A DNA stretch of 64,000 bases. Origin: Rhynchospora pubera (lineage: Eukaryota; Streptophyta; Magnoliopsida; Poales; Cyperaceae). The stretch is taken from the NCBI GenBank assembly GCA_028095005.1, contig CM051459.1, forward strand, positions 3,091,190 through 3,155,189. The letters run 5' to 3'. Both the position numbers and the translations under genes were made by a program. The notes beneath the pieces are model-generated. The model saw only the letters and a list, made by a program, of their open reading frames with translations. It was not told where the DNA came from and did not search any database. Of this stretch, positions 10,376-21,071 are shown in pieces (within the stretch, counting starts at the first letter, position 1; every line of letters starts with the position of its first letter).

Positions 10376-12370
10376 TAAATTTGTACTTTTAAATTCCTTT
10401 TTTTTTTTGGGTGATATGTATATTTTATTTCAACTTTGTTTGTGAGTCTTTAATGCTTGACTGTGCCTTTTGTTCAGAACAAGGAACGTCAGATGTACCT
10501 GCTGTCCAGAACATAAAATATCCAAAATGATTTTTTTTTATTTCCTTTTCTTTCCTTTTTTTTAAAAATATAAATTTATCATTATTATTATTACATATAT
10601 TTTTTTTACTTATGGTTATCCTTTAAAGTATTTTGTACCTTGGTGTTTTAGCATAACATAACACATCAAAATATTCCTCGTATTTTTCTTGACATTTGGA
10701 TATTTTATGGGAATTTTTCTGATAATCTAGCTATTTTTAATGTATTTTTGAAGTTTCCTGCGTAGCAGAATTTTCTGATTGGTTGTAGTTTGCTGTTTTG
10801 TGTTGTGCTTGTCAGGGATTCATTGCACTGCCAGCGTCACAGAGGATCCTCCTGGGTCGCTGAAGTTGGTAGCTGGCTGAGCCACTTGGATTGCACTCGC
10901 GCCTATACGCCGAATGGGTTCGAGTTCGAGTTGGGCTGGCTCTGTGGGTCCTGCCTGTCAATGGAGCTTATCTGAGCTCCGAGTTCGTTCATCATTTACT
11001 TCGTTTCAACCTCCTTCCCTCCTTCGTCTCTGTTGACTCGTCGGCGACGAGGGTTGACCCGGCGATTCCGGCTGTCATTCTGACCATGAGTTGGTTCTGC
11101 AGAGTCGTCTTCTCACCCTCTTCTCCACCCCATCTTCAATTTTGGTCGTGCCTATCCAATTGGTCACGTTTCTTCATGCTTCAGACATGGTCCGACGACG
11201 TGCTCAGGGAGCAAATTGGGGGCCACAAGTGAAGGTTCTCGGTTGAGGGATGCCTTTTGAGCATTGAGGGACTTTCTTAAGTCACTTACCACGGCAGAGG
11301 GAGGCACAGGTACTGTAATTTAACCGTAGCTCAAGTCTAAGGTCTGGTTTTGGTCCCACCATATTTACGACCATTACTTGGTTTCAATTGGCAATATTCA
11401 CTTCCATTCTGACATGTATATACCTCACTTTTGCCCATCACTTAGAAGGACTTAGTATCTCATTAGGGACTGTCTTGGCTTAATTTTGAAGTTTCACTGA
11501 GTGTTGATTTCAGTTCAGGTTTTAGCACAGGAACGTAATGTGATATAATTTGACAATTGGGGTATCCTAACTCCAGATTTTATCTTACTCATTTCAATTA
11601 CAACACTGAACTCCAGGATTGTTTGTTTAGTGCAGACTCCCCCCCCCCCCCATTTTTATGTTAATCATTCATGGTTTGGATTCATGCTTGATGTTCATCT
11701 TTACTCACTGGAATTGAGAAGGATTTTAAAACTAAAACCACAGACTCATGTCGCCTCTACCATAATTTTCATTTGAAGATGTTATCATGTAGAATGACAC
11801 CCAAGCTTGTTAATCATTCTGGTTATACCTGTTGAGTCCCTTTTTTTTTTTACGCTGTGAGACATACCAAAGGACTTGGACAGAAATGCCCCTGTGAACA
11901 CATGAGTTGTGTGAACTTACTCACTGTTTTCTTTATTTGATACACTATATATGATTGTTTTTTTTTTACTGAAAATAGATGAGATAATGATATTTTTTAG
12001 TTTAGTACCCCTACTTTTTATTATTGAATAGATATATTTGTTTTTTTTTTTTTTGCCTAGCTTTAGTGTGTTTTATTACTACCTATGCTGATTTTTTCTT
12101 TTGACATACCATAGGAGTACCTCTGGTCACAGTTACACCTTAGACATATTTAATCATTCTTTTTTTTTTAGTTCCAATAAGACATGCTTTTGACAAAATA
12201 AAGCCTAGCTACTGCATATTAAAATTTCCCTTTTACTACCCACTGTTTCTTTACCTATAGACCCTCGATTTTCTATTTATTACATCTTTGCTGGACTTGA
12301 ACTCCTTTGTTAATTAATCTTATTCCTGAAACTTAAGGAACCATCATTAAATGCCAGGACATGGTTATGT
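10376..12370. other. No gene recognised; low-complexity and possible LTR or host spacer
   Basis: Contains many T-runs and a C-run at 11640-11651. A locally GC-richer block (10800-11235) has short open frames without recognisable content. It could be part of a long LTR of the older element at 7498-8994, but no boundary is visible. Confidence 0.3.
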
Positions 12371-12690
12371 GCATGAGTGTGCGCTCTCAGGCAAGCACCC
12401 CTCATGCATGGAACCATGTTCCTCCACCAAACTTTCCTTCAACATTTTTAAGATTTTAGGGGACTCATTGATATAAGTTTTATACATGACTTTTGAAATA
12501 ACTATTATTAATGTTGAAACACAGATAGATGCATGAGTGTGCGCTCTCAGGCAAGCACCCCTCACACATAAACCTATGCCTCTCCACAGAAACTTTCCTT
12601 TTAACATTTTTTTTTAACATTAAGAAACTCATTGACATAGGCAAGTGTGCGCTCTCTGGCAAGCACCCCTTGCCCATGTCTCTGAGCCCT
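12371..12690. repeat. Three-copy repeat with core GCGCTCTCAGGCAAGCACCC
   Basis: The core occurs at 12381, 12541 and, with one change, at 12649. Between the cores are similar AAACTTTCCTT, ACATTTTT and ACTCATTGA segments, so the unit is about 108-160 bp with internal indels. Not a CRISPR array. Confidence 0.8.
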
Positions 12691-15600
12691 AGAGCAGCAA
12701 TAGTGAGTGATCTACATGGTGACCTTTTACAATTAACACTTATCTTCAGAGAGAATAAAGAAAACAAGAGAAGCACAAGGATTGGAAGGGAAAATCAAGA
12801 AGGGGAATAACGCTTTGTATTGAAAATTGACACAGTAGCTTTCCTACCTCTCTTTGAAAATACTTCTACTTGATTACAATAGTGTAACTAAATAATTTGA
12901 CAGAGTTTTAGCTTGCTCCTTCTCTCCCTCTTCTTTTTTTCCTTTTGCTCTTGGTCTTCTTTTATAGCTGAAATTCCTAGGGCTTTGCTCCATCCTCTTG
13001 ACACATGGCCGCATCTTCTCCTCTTGATCTTGTGATGAAGGGACTGGATGTGACATGAGGCTGCCGCCTTGCTCCTGCAATTCTTACTTCACCTTCTTTC
13101 TTTTTACTTGCTTTTACCAACCAGTGGTGGCATGACACATGGCATTTGTAATTTTACTACTTTTCACTGTGTATTTGGGGGAGGGGCTATGTTTATCTTG
13201 GCGCCAGATGTGTTGTTACTCATCCAATGGTTCATAGGCTATGGATGGTTGTGATTGCATAAATGAGGTATCTTCTTTGGGACATAGCTGTTGCTCCTAG
13301 GGGGTATAGGTCTGGTACTGCCTTTATCCATTCTCTTGTGGGCTTTGACTGGAGACTCTTTTAGTGCAAGGTGATCTTCTTTTAATGCCCTTTCATCATG
13401 TGTATGTTCCCTCAGGTTTACATGGGCAAAACTGGAATTGTGGCTTCATTTGACAGCATTTGCCACTTGGCATGGATCTGTTGGTTATGTATTATATCAA
13501 TTGTGTGATTAACAACTCATCTCTGGCTTTTGCTGGTCTCCTTCTCTTTGCATGACAGGTGGGCCCAGTATATGTTATCACCCTCTCATCAATTGTGGTT
13601 ACAGGAGATGTTCAATTATCATGATTTTTGTATCTTTTCAATTTTAACTAGGGGCTAGCACTTCCCTTCTTTTGATGTTCATTCAAACGACTGAGCTTTG
13701 TTATTTGGGTTATTCCATGCATGTTGATTCCAGGGAAAGTGTAGGGGGCATAATTGGAATCTGGCATTCTTATGTATATGCTTTACAGGCCTCATCCTTT
13801 TGTCTTTTCCCCTAATTCCCTGATTTGCCCTTGTTACATCACACACGGAATGTTTCTCAGGTGCCAATTGATGTTTGTCATCCATATCCATACCCATGGT
13901 GTACAATCTCCCTTCAACTAATTTCATCTGACCATCCATCACATCCCTTTTCTTTTCTTATGTATAGATGAATGGCTAGTGATGCATTTATTAAAGGTGA
14001 GGGGACCCCTAGTGCTGTATCATATCAATTAATGCTTTGTACCATCTGCAGAAGGAGGAATGATCACCTAAACATCAACGGTTGGAATTTGGAGTGACTG
14101 GGGGAATTCTCCCCTCCTCAATTACTTTTCTGCACGCATGGTACATCATTCTGACGAGCCTAGAACCTCCTTTTCAGTGTATAGGCCAGAGAGGGAATTT
14201 CTCTTCTCCATTCGTCCTTCTTTTACTCTATTCTCATTCCACTGGGCATCTCCAGTGCAAGCGCCAACATCCTCCTTGGTATTTTCTCACTTGCTATTAT
14301 ATGAACATGATGGTGGCAGGACAGTAGAGTGCTATCCCAACTCAGTGATCAGTGCAACATCGACTCCTATTGCCTACCCCTCTTAACTCCGAGGCTTTCG
14401 CCATGGCCATGAGTGTTAGTGCTCTCCAATAGTCCAAATTGACTCAAAATTGCTTCCTCACTCTTTCCTTGCAGACCCAACAAAGCTTTTTAGGTATGTA
14501 TCCCTAGCAATTTCTCGTCTGTTTGGCGAAATTTCGAGTGAATTCACTTTAACTGCTGTTCTATTCCTTTCAGTCATTGAACGAATTGGTCACTATTTGC
14601 TGTCGAGTCTGGCACCATTGTGTTGGCGAGATCATCGCCTTTCTATTGGTGAGGTCAATTGGAGCTGGGGCGGCGCGGAACGACGGCGAATCTCCATCCA
14701 CGCCGGTGTACGAAGGTTGTCAGATAGTACTGTTCCATCCTTTCTTCTTTTTTCTTTTCTTTTCTTTTTTTTTTTAACGGGAATAGGTGGATCCCTCTGT
14801 CTTAGCCAATCAGAAAATCTCATCCAATATTTTGAATTAAGGTCGCGATCTGTCCGTTGATTTCGGATAATATCATGGGAATTTATCACGGCCGTTGGAT
14901 CGATGGGATTTTTATTAATCAAACTGGGCCAGTGTCTAACTCAGATGGGCCTCAATCTCAGCCCAAAACGAATTTTATTATTTCCCTTAAGGGCCCATCC
15001 GGGGTTATCTCCATTTATGTGGAGTTTACCTCCATTTGTTTCAAAATGGAGCTGTCCATTTAACTGAATTTTGAGGATAATTAAGCTGCTTTGTTTTTTA
15101 GAAAAATTGTTTGGTGCCCTTCTTTAGGTCAGTTTGACATGAAATTTTGCATGGCTCCTCACAAAAACATGAGGAATTTAGCTGCCACAAATTTTCTATT
15201 TTTTAGGACTCCGGTAATTAATTATAAGGATATCACAGGCGCATAATGGCATTCCTCGTAATTAATTAACTTACTGTCCATTTTTAAGAATTTCTGTGTT
15301 TTCCTTTCATGCAGTATGACCAATTATCAGGGCTATTTTGTTAGACCATTGGTTATGTGGATGGAATTTTGATTATATGGTTTTGGATTTTGGTGATAAA
15401 ATAGGGAATTGTTCGTGATCTTGTGCAGCAGAATTTAGAGGCAAACAACAACACAGAACTTAAAAACCTTCAAAAGCATACAAAGATCAATGATAATTGG
15501 TTGTATTAATTGTTTTTGAATAACTCGTGATAATCGGGTATAATGGTACCAAAAGGGAAAAAAATTAGCAATATATTATAAGTTCTAGAGTATATTAAGT

Positions 15601-15843
15601 TGTGATTTACTATTAGTATTTAGTTGATTGTTTGGCATATGGTACAAAAAATAAATGAAGTTTTTTCTGCTTACATTTTTTGCGATATATTACCATCGAT
15701 TTCGAACTTCTTTCCAGCAAAATTCTTTTACAAGTGAAATTTCCGCTGAATGCGAAAATTCCACAGCTTCAGATATTGAACACTTTTTCCTTAAATTCAT
15801 AATATTACTGAGGAACCAAGAAAATGGAAGTTTTTGGTCTCAC
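12691..15843. other. No gene recognised
   Basis: Scattered open frames on both strands (for example 14450-14860 plus) lack recognisable domains and are mostly pyrimidine-run artefacts. A CACGGCCGTTGGATCGAT segment near 14888 is promoter- or LTR-like. At 15655-15830 the minus strand weakly recalls the next RAD16 block but contains stops. Confidence 0.3.
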
Positions 15844-18533
15844 CAGTGCATCGATCTTCGTGCTAGACCTGAATTCCGGTAGATTCACTTTGCGCAGTAT
15901 GCTATCACTTCTGCATTGTTTTAATATACGATGAAATCGAGCGTTCTCTCCAGTAGATTGGCTAATGGTAAGATGTGTGCTGATTGCCTGAAAGGTAAGA
16001 AGAAAATTTACTTACGGTTAAGATGTATGCTGATAGCCTAAAAGCTTGTAATATAACTTTAGAACTTTTTTTCAGAAGAAAAGCAAGGGTCAATCTTACC
16101 GTAGAAATTGAATTTGATTTCCTGATTTCAAATCGTGAAGCATAATTTAAATGTATCAGGAATAGTTGCTTTACTTACATAATCTTCTATTATTCCATTA
16201 GGTAGCTCAGGTTTTTTAGAATAGATGATGAGATTTGGATGATCTGCTGCCTACAATTTTACACATTAACAAATAAAAATTGCAAATCCATATATCATTA
16301 ATAAGTCAGTGAGTTATAAACTCATAATGAATTTGTTTGTTTGAATATAATATAGACATTATGTTTTTTTTTCAAACAATATACTTGGTTTTGCATCAAA
16401 GTGATATACCTGACGTAGTCTTAAGAGAAGTAAGAGAATGCGGTTATAATTGCGCCTCACTGTTCCCGCCCTTACGTATCTTAAACAAAGAGGAGTTTTA
16501 CTAGGGTAAGAATCAATTGAATGATATTATGTATTGTAACACGTACAAGACTACTGGTTTTGAATCTTTAAGAGAAAGACATGCATACAAATTGCACTCG
16601 GAGCGTATTGCAGCTTCCAACGCTGAGTAAAAGCAACTTTCTCGTTCATCTAAAGTATAGCTCCTAACAATAACCTATGAAACAGAGAATGTTAATTCAT
16701 GGTACAGAATAGACAATTGAGATTATATGAATAGTATTCGTAATGAAAGCAGTTCTGTTCACACATGTTTTTGGGGAAGAATAATTTCAGAAGCACGGTC
16801 TTCCTTAGTACTCCTCAAAAGAACACTTTGCAGAACAAACTCGCTCAGCAAAGTCATTGCTCTTTTGCTGGATACTTCATTTGAATGTTGTGAAATTGGA
16901 TCTGCTATGTACTGCACATATTGGGGGAAAAAAACATAAAGTTCTAAGTACAATAAATTCAAATGAAAATAAAATGAGAAAAAAATAGCTGATAATTAGA
17001 AGCTTGTACCTCATTCCACCAGCTGAAGTGCTCCTCTTTAGAGTGCTTACAGGTCATGCAATCTTCTAAAGACCTACAAGAAAAACAAGTGTAATTAGTT
17101 TGACAATAAACAATGGAAGCAAAATATATAATATGAATGGTGTTTGCATAATAAAATGCACTAACCCATAGTCAAGCTCCCTACAATCACAATTCTTGCA
17201 GAAGTAGTACGAGTAGGGAAACACTCGCAAAAACCGAATCTGAAGCAAAAAAAAAAAAAAAAAATCAACAGATTAAGCGAAGTTGCCGATTATAATTAAT
17301 ATATATATATAGTTCTACATTATATAACAAAAAAATAAATTACCAAAGAGTATAAGTCTCCCAACTTGTTTTGCAAGGGAGTACCGCTAATGGCCCACTT
17401 GTACTCCGAATCAAGGGAGCATACAGCTTTTGCACTGACAGTTTGCCTGTTCTTTATGTAATGTGCCTGAAATTTTTTTTAAAAAAAAAAGAAAAAGAAA
17501 AAGAAAAATAGTAAAACAATCAAATATAAAACAATTGTTAACTAATAGAAAAAGAATCTCAAATTCGACTGGTATATATCTTAATTAGTTCTTGATCAAG
17601 ATATATGAATGAAAACTACAAAACTACGCACCTCATCAAGTATGATCCTCTTCCATCTCACCAAGTGCAGAAGCGACATACCATCAGGGGCAGGACGCTG
17701 CTTCCTTCTCTTATGTTCTGCTTTCTTGGTCTTCGAAGCAAACAGCACGCACTTGTTCCTATTGATAATACAATTATCATGTTATTATAATATACAGAAA
17801 CTTTATTACACTGAAGAAATACAAATCATTATAAACACAATAATTATAAGTACCTCTGGTGAGATTGTAGCTCTCTGTCAGAGCCAAAGCTGCGGCCACA
17901 GAAATTACAAATCCTTTTTGGAGGCATGATATGATTGGTGTAATCATCCTTTACGGTTCTGTATGTAGTAAGCACAAAATCATACTTTCTGAAATCAACA
18001 TTGCCTTCTTCCCGGTGCGGCCCATGATATACAAAAACTTTTGCAGTTCCTGTCCTGGTGCATTTTGTAATCTCGCTCACCCATTGCATGAGGGCAGCCA
18101 TGGGACATATGACAAGGGTCGTCTTCAAGGTGACTGGGGAGGTGCTACTGCTTGCACCTGATCTCAGGTGTAAGTCCCGGGATGTAAGCACCAGAGAGAT
18201 GGCTTCTATGGTCTTTCCCATCCCCATATCATCGGCCAAGATGCCACCCTTTATGTCAGACCCCTCTTGGTCCAGTGCCCAGTAGAGCCATTCCTTCTGA
18301 TGACTCATCAGAGGGACGACGATGTTTGGGGATGGCTCCCATGTCGGTGGGTTTACCATCCTTCGATTCCTGGAGCTGTGCAGACCGCGCTCTTGTGTTT
18401 TGTCTAGCCACTCATTGAGCTCGTCAGACCAGTACTGCCACTCCAATTGAGGCTTCTTTTGTTGGTAAGAAAAAGGGGGAGAGGGGGTTACCGCCTTGCC
18501 CGTCCTCCTCCTCTTCTGCTGATGAAAAGCCAT
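15844..18533 (-). pseudogene. RAD16-like SNF2 helicase, lacking RING and second helicase lobe
   Basis: Starts at ATG 18533. Minus-strand exons by splice consensus and frame: 17854-18533, 17632-17758, 17344-17466, 17166-17239, 17010-17073, 16765-16911, 16589-16674, 16410-16479, 16179-16250; a separated block at 15844-15910 reads STKIDAL like the family. The protein shows the SNF2 ATPase lobe: Walker A DDMGMGKTIEA (usual second residue E, here D), motif II ILDEAH across exons 2-3, motif III SGTPLQN, a CX2CX10HX4C finger spanning exons 1-2, and HFSWWNE, LRSTKE and AADHPNLIIYS blocks. In the family (nucleotide-excision repair ATPase and ubiquitin ligase) a RING finger follows AADHP. Here nothing cysteine-rich lies between 16178 and 15911, the block after the gap is out of phase, and helicase motifs IV-VI are missing. 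I infer a truncated, probably non-functional paralogue, although exons 1-9 are clean. Confidence 0.8.
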
Positions 18534-18775
18534 ATAGTCGGAGGAAGAGAGAGAGAGGGTATGGGTGATCGGAGAGACAGACAGAGGGAGAGAGTGAGTG
18601 AGTATATGAAATCGATCTTCAAATCCACAAGAGTGGTCAGAGAGAAAGAGAGAGAGAGAGTAGTTAAGAAAAACTTGAAGTCTCTGCTCGACTTATCAAA
18701 ACGAGAGAGTGATCAGAGAGAGCGAGGAGGACAGAGGACTGAGGAGAGGAGGAAGGAAGGTTGCAAGTTTGCAAC
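18534..18775 (-). promoter_or_regulatory. GA-rich leader of the RAD16-like gene
   Basis: Repeated GAGAGA runs (on the plus strand) between 18545 and 18760 lie directly before the ATG. Such CT-rich (sense strand) leaders are common in plant 5' untranslated regions. The transcription start is not defined. Confidence 0.4.
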
Positions 18776-20753
18776 TTATAAAAGAGGAATCGTGAAGCTG
18801 GCAATAAATTTAACTTTTTTTATTTTGATACGCTAATTAATACAGACATTGAGACATACAGTAAGACACTGAGGAGGGTGTAAAGCAGTGTACCTACTTT
18901 TCAGATACACTGATTGATATGGCGATCGGTGTCAGTGACATGGTGTTCCGTGGTCCGACTTCAGGGTAATATTGTAGGGGAAGACACTGCCAAAAGAAAG
19001 AAAGAAAGAAAAAAAAAATAGTAACGGTAACGGAAGCCACTCGGCTGGATTCAGTTCCACAATTAAACACTTGAATATTTTATATTTTTTTTAATATATC
19101 TTCCGTAAAATTTTAATAGAATAAGGATCGAATTTTATGTATTTTTTAATATTTCGATATCTTGAATTACAATTTGAAAAATTTTTATTAACTTTTCTTA
19201 TACTAGTAATAATGAAAAATGATGATGATGTATGATTGTTACTTAATTAGCAAAGTAATTTAATTGTAATAATGACACAGCCAGAGTCTCCGAGATCGAG
19301 GACGAGACAGTCTGCCACGTATATTTTTCCGGAAACAAAAAAAATACGCGCACAACAGTTAAATAAATATGCATTACACGATTCTACCACTTGAACATTA
19401 TGTAACAAAATGTGTTAAAATGAAATATAGCAAAATAACCAAACATGAACTATTTACACAGAAAAAAAAATGAGAACAACAAAATTTCAGCCATGGAACA
19501 TATTTATGTATGCATGTTCATATACTCAATTTTTTATACACAAATTTATTCCATAAACAAATTAAATTGAGACAAAGAAAATTTACAAACTCTACCTAGG
19601 AACATTTTATGGCAGCACCGCAGCACCCATAATAAATTTGAAATTCACACACAATGATTTATAATTAAAAGAACATCAGCGACACAATCATGGAAATCAG
19701 ACTTAGCATAAAGTAGCCATAAAACTCCAATCAAGGCAGCAAAAAATCACTCTTGAAAATTCAACAATTGAGATAGAACTAACTAGCAATTTGCTCCAAT
19801 TCCACAATTTGAGATGCTTTGGTTGCCATGCTCTCACTCTATAGCTAGCTTCCTATTTCCTTCAGTTCTCCAACCGATTTGCACAAAATGAGAAGAGGAT
19901 GTGAGACGGAGAGCACTAATTTACACTTCTTTTACACAAGGAATGAAGAACTCACTGTTTTACTGCTAATGATTTCAAATTTTCAAGGGCAAATCGTTTT
20001 GTGGTGGCTAGTGTGCGAAAATGAAAATTATGAAATAGATAGTGGACGGAATTAACAAGGAAATTGGAACCGGGTAAATTAAATGGAGGGAGAGAACATA
20101 AGTGGGGGCAAAAATGATAAATAAATGGGTCAGAAAAAATGTTAACGAGCTCCAATATTCGGTTCCCTAAACTGGTTTGGATGGTGTAGTTATGCAATTT
20201 AACATATGCAACATAACATATATATAAATAATTACCATGATTCTTTGATTTTATTATATTCATAATGTTTTCAAAATACAAATATCATTTATGCTATTTT
20301 ATGCTGAAAAATTCAACAAAACAATTACTGCAATTGTCCTGACCAGAATTATATTTTGTAAATTTTTGAACCCAAACTTTCCATTCTGTCATGAATATTA
20401 TATTAAAAAAAGAAATAATTAATGTCTTTATAATTTGCGATTCAGATCTTGTTTTTAATTATTTAATCATCATAGTTTATTATGGTATTCAACTTGCTCC
20501 ACTTTCCTCTTCTAGTCTTCTTCAACCATCAAATTCCAATAGAACCTTATATTGTTTTTTATTGTGGTCAATTAATAATTTACTTGTGATAATTTCTCAT
20601 TATTTTCATACTTGGTAGGTTTCGAATCGTCAAAATAATGCAAATATTGAAATTATCCAATCCAAAATAAAAACATATTTTAGAGGCTTCTTTCTTATGA
20701 GTCCGAACGACATTAATTGTCCAATATACGTTGTACACTTGTCAAACTTCTTA
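18776..20753. other. Intergenic, AT-rich, no gene seen
   Basis: Between the RAD16-like gene (minus) and the GTPase gene (plus). Open frames are short and AT-driven. No repeat boundaries were recognised. Confidence 0.5.
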
Positions 20754-20839
20754 TGGGCTCCGTTTGGATCTAAAATAAAGAATAAGGAATAATCACTTTT
20801 TACCAATAAATTTATTTCTAACCATCCAAACGGAGCCAT
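20754..20839. mobile_element. Small MITE-like inverted repeat
   Basis: GGCTCCGTTTGGAT at 20756-20769 is the exact reverse complement of ATCCAAACGGAGCC at 20824-20837, enclosing 54 AT-rich bases. GCTCCGTTTGGAT-type ends are frequent in short plant foldback elements. No target duplication could be assigned. Confidence 0.6.
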
Positions 20840-21071
20840 GTGTAATAAATTCATTCATCGATATTATTATGTACGATATGATCTGTGTTTGACTATGAAT
20901 TGCTAGAAGATCAAAATTAGAACCTTTTTATAATCCTAAAGGGCGCCGCCACAGCGGACTCCCTGTCGAGCACCTCTGGTGCATGCATGAATGCAGTGTT
21001 CAATAGTCAGCAGTAGACTGTAGTAGCAGCAGCAGTGCACTCTGAGTCTTTGTGAGCGTAGATTGGATTGG

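Noticed and set aside
12371..12690. CRISPR-like array
   Set aside because: Only three cores, irregular spacing, spacers resemble each other, and the host is a plant.
15655..15882. Plus-strand 75-codon ORF, or a minus-strand RAD16 motif IV exon
   Set aside because: The plus ORF has no recognisable content. The minus strand (SEAVEFSHSAEIS) only faintly resembles AIVFSQFTS and would need to pass a stop at the splice junction.
21063..21071. Upstream start of the GTPase at 21063
   Set aside because: The codon there is TTG, not ATG. The first ATG in frame is at 21072.
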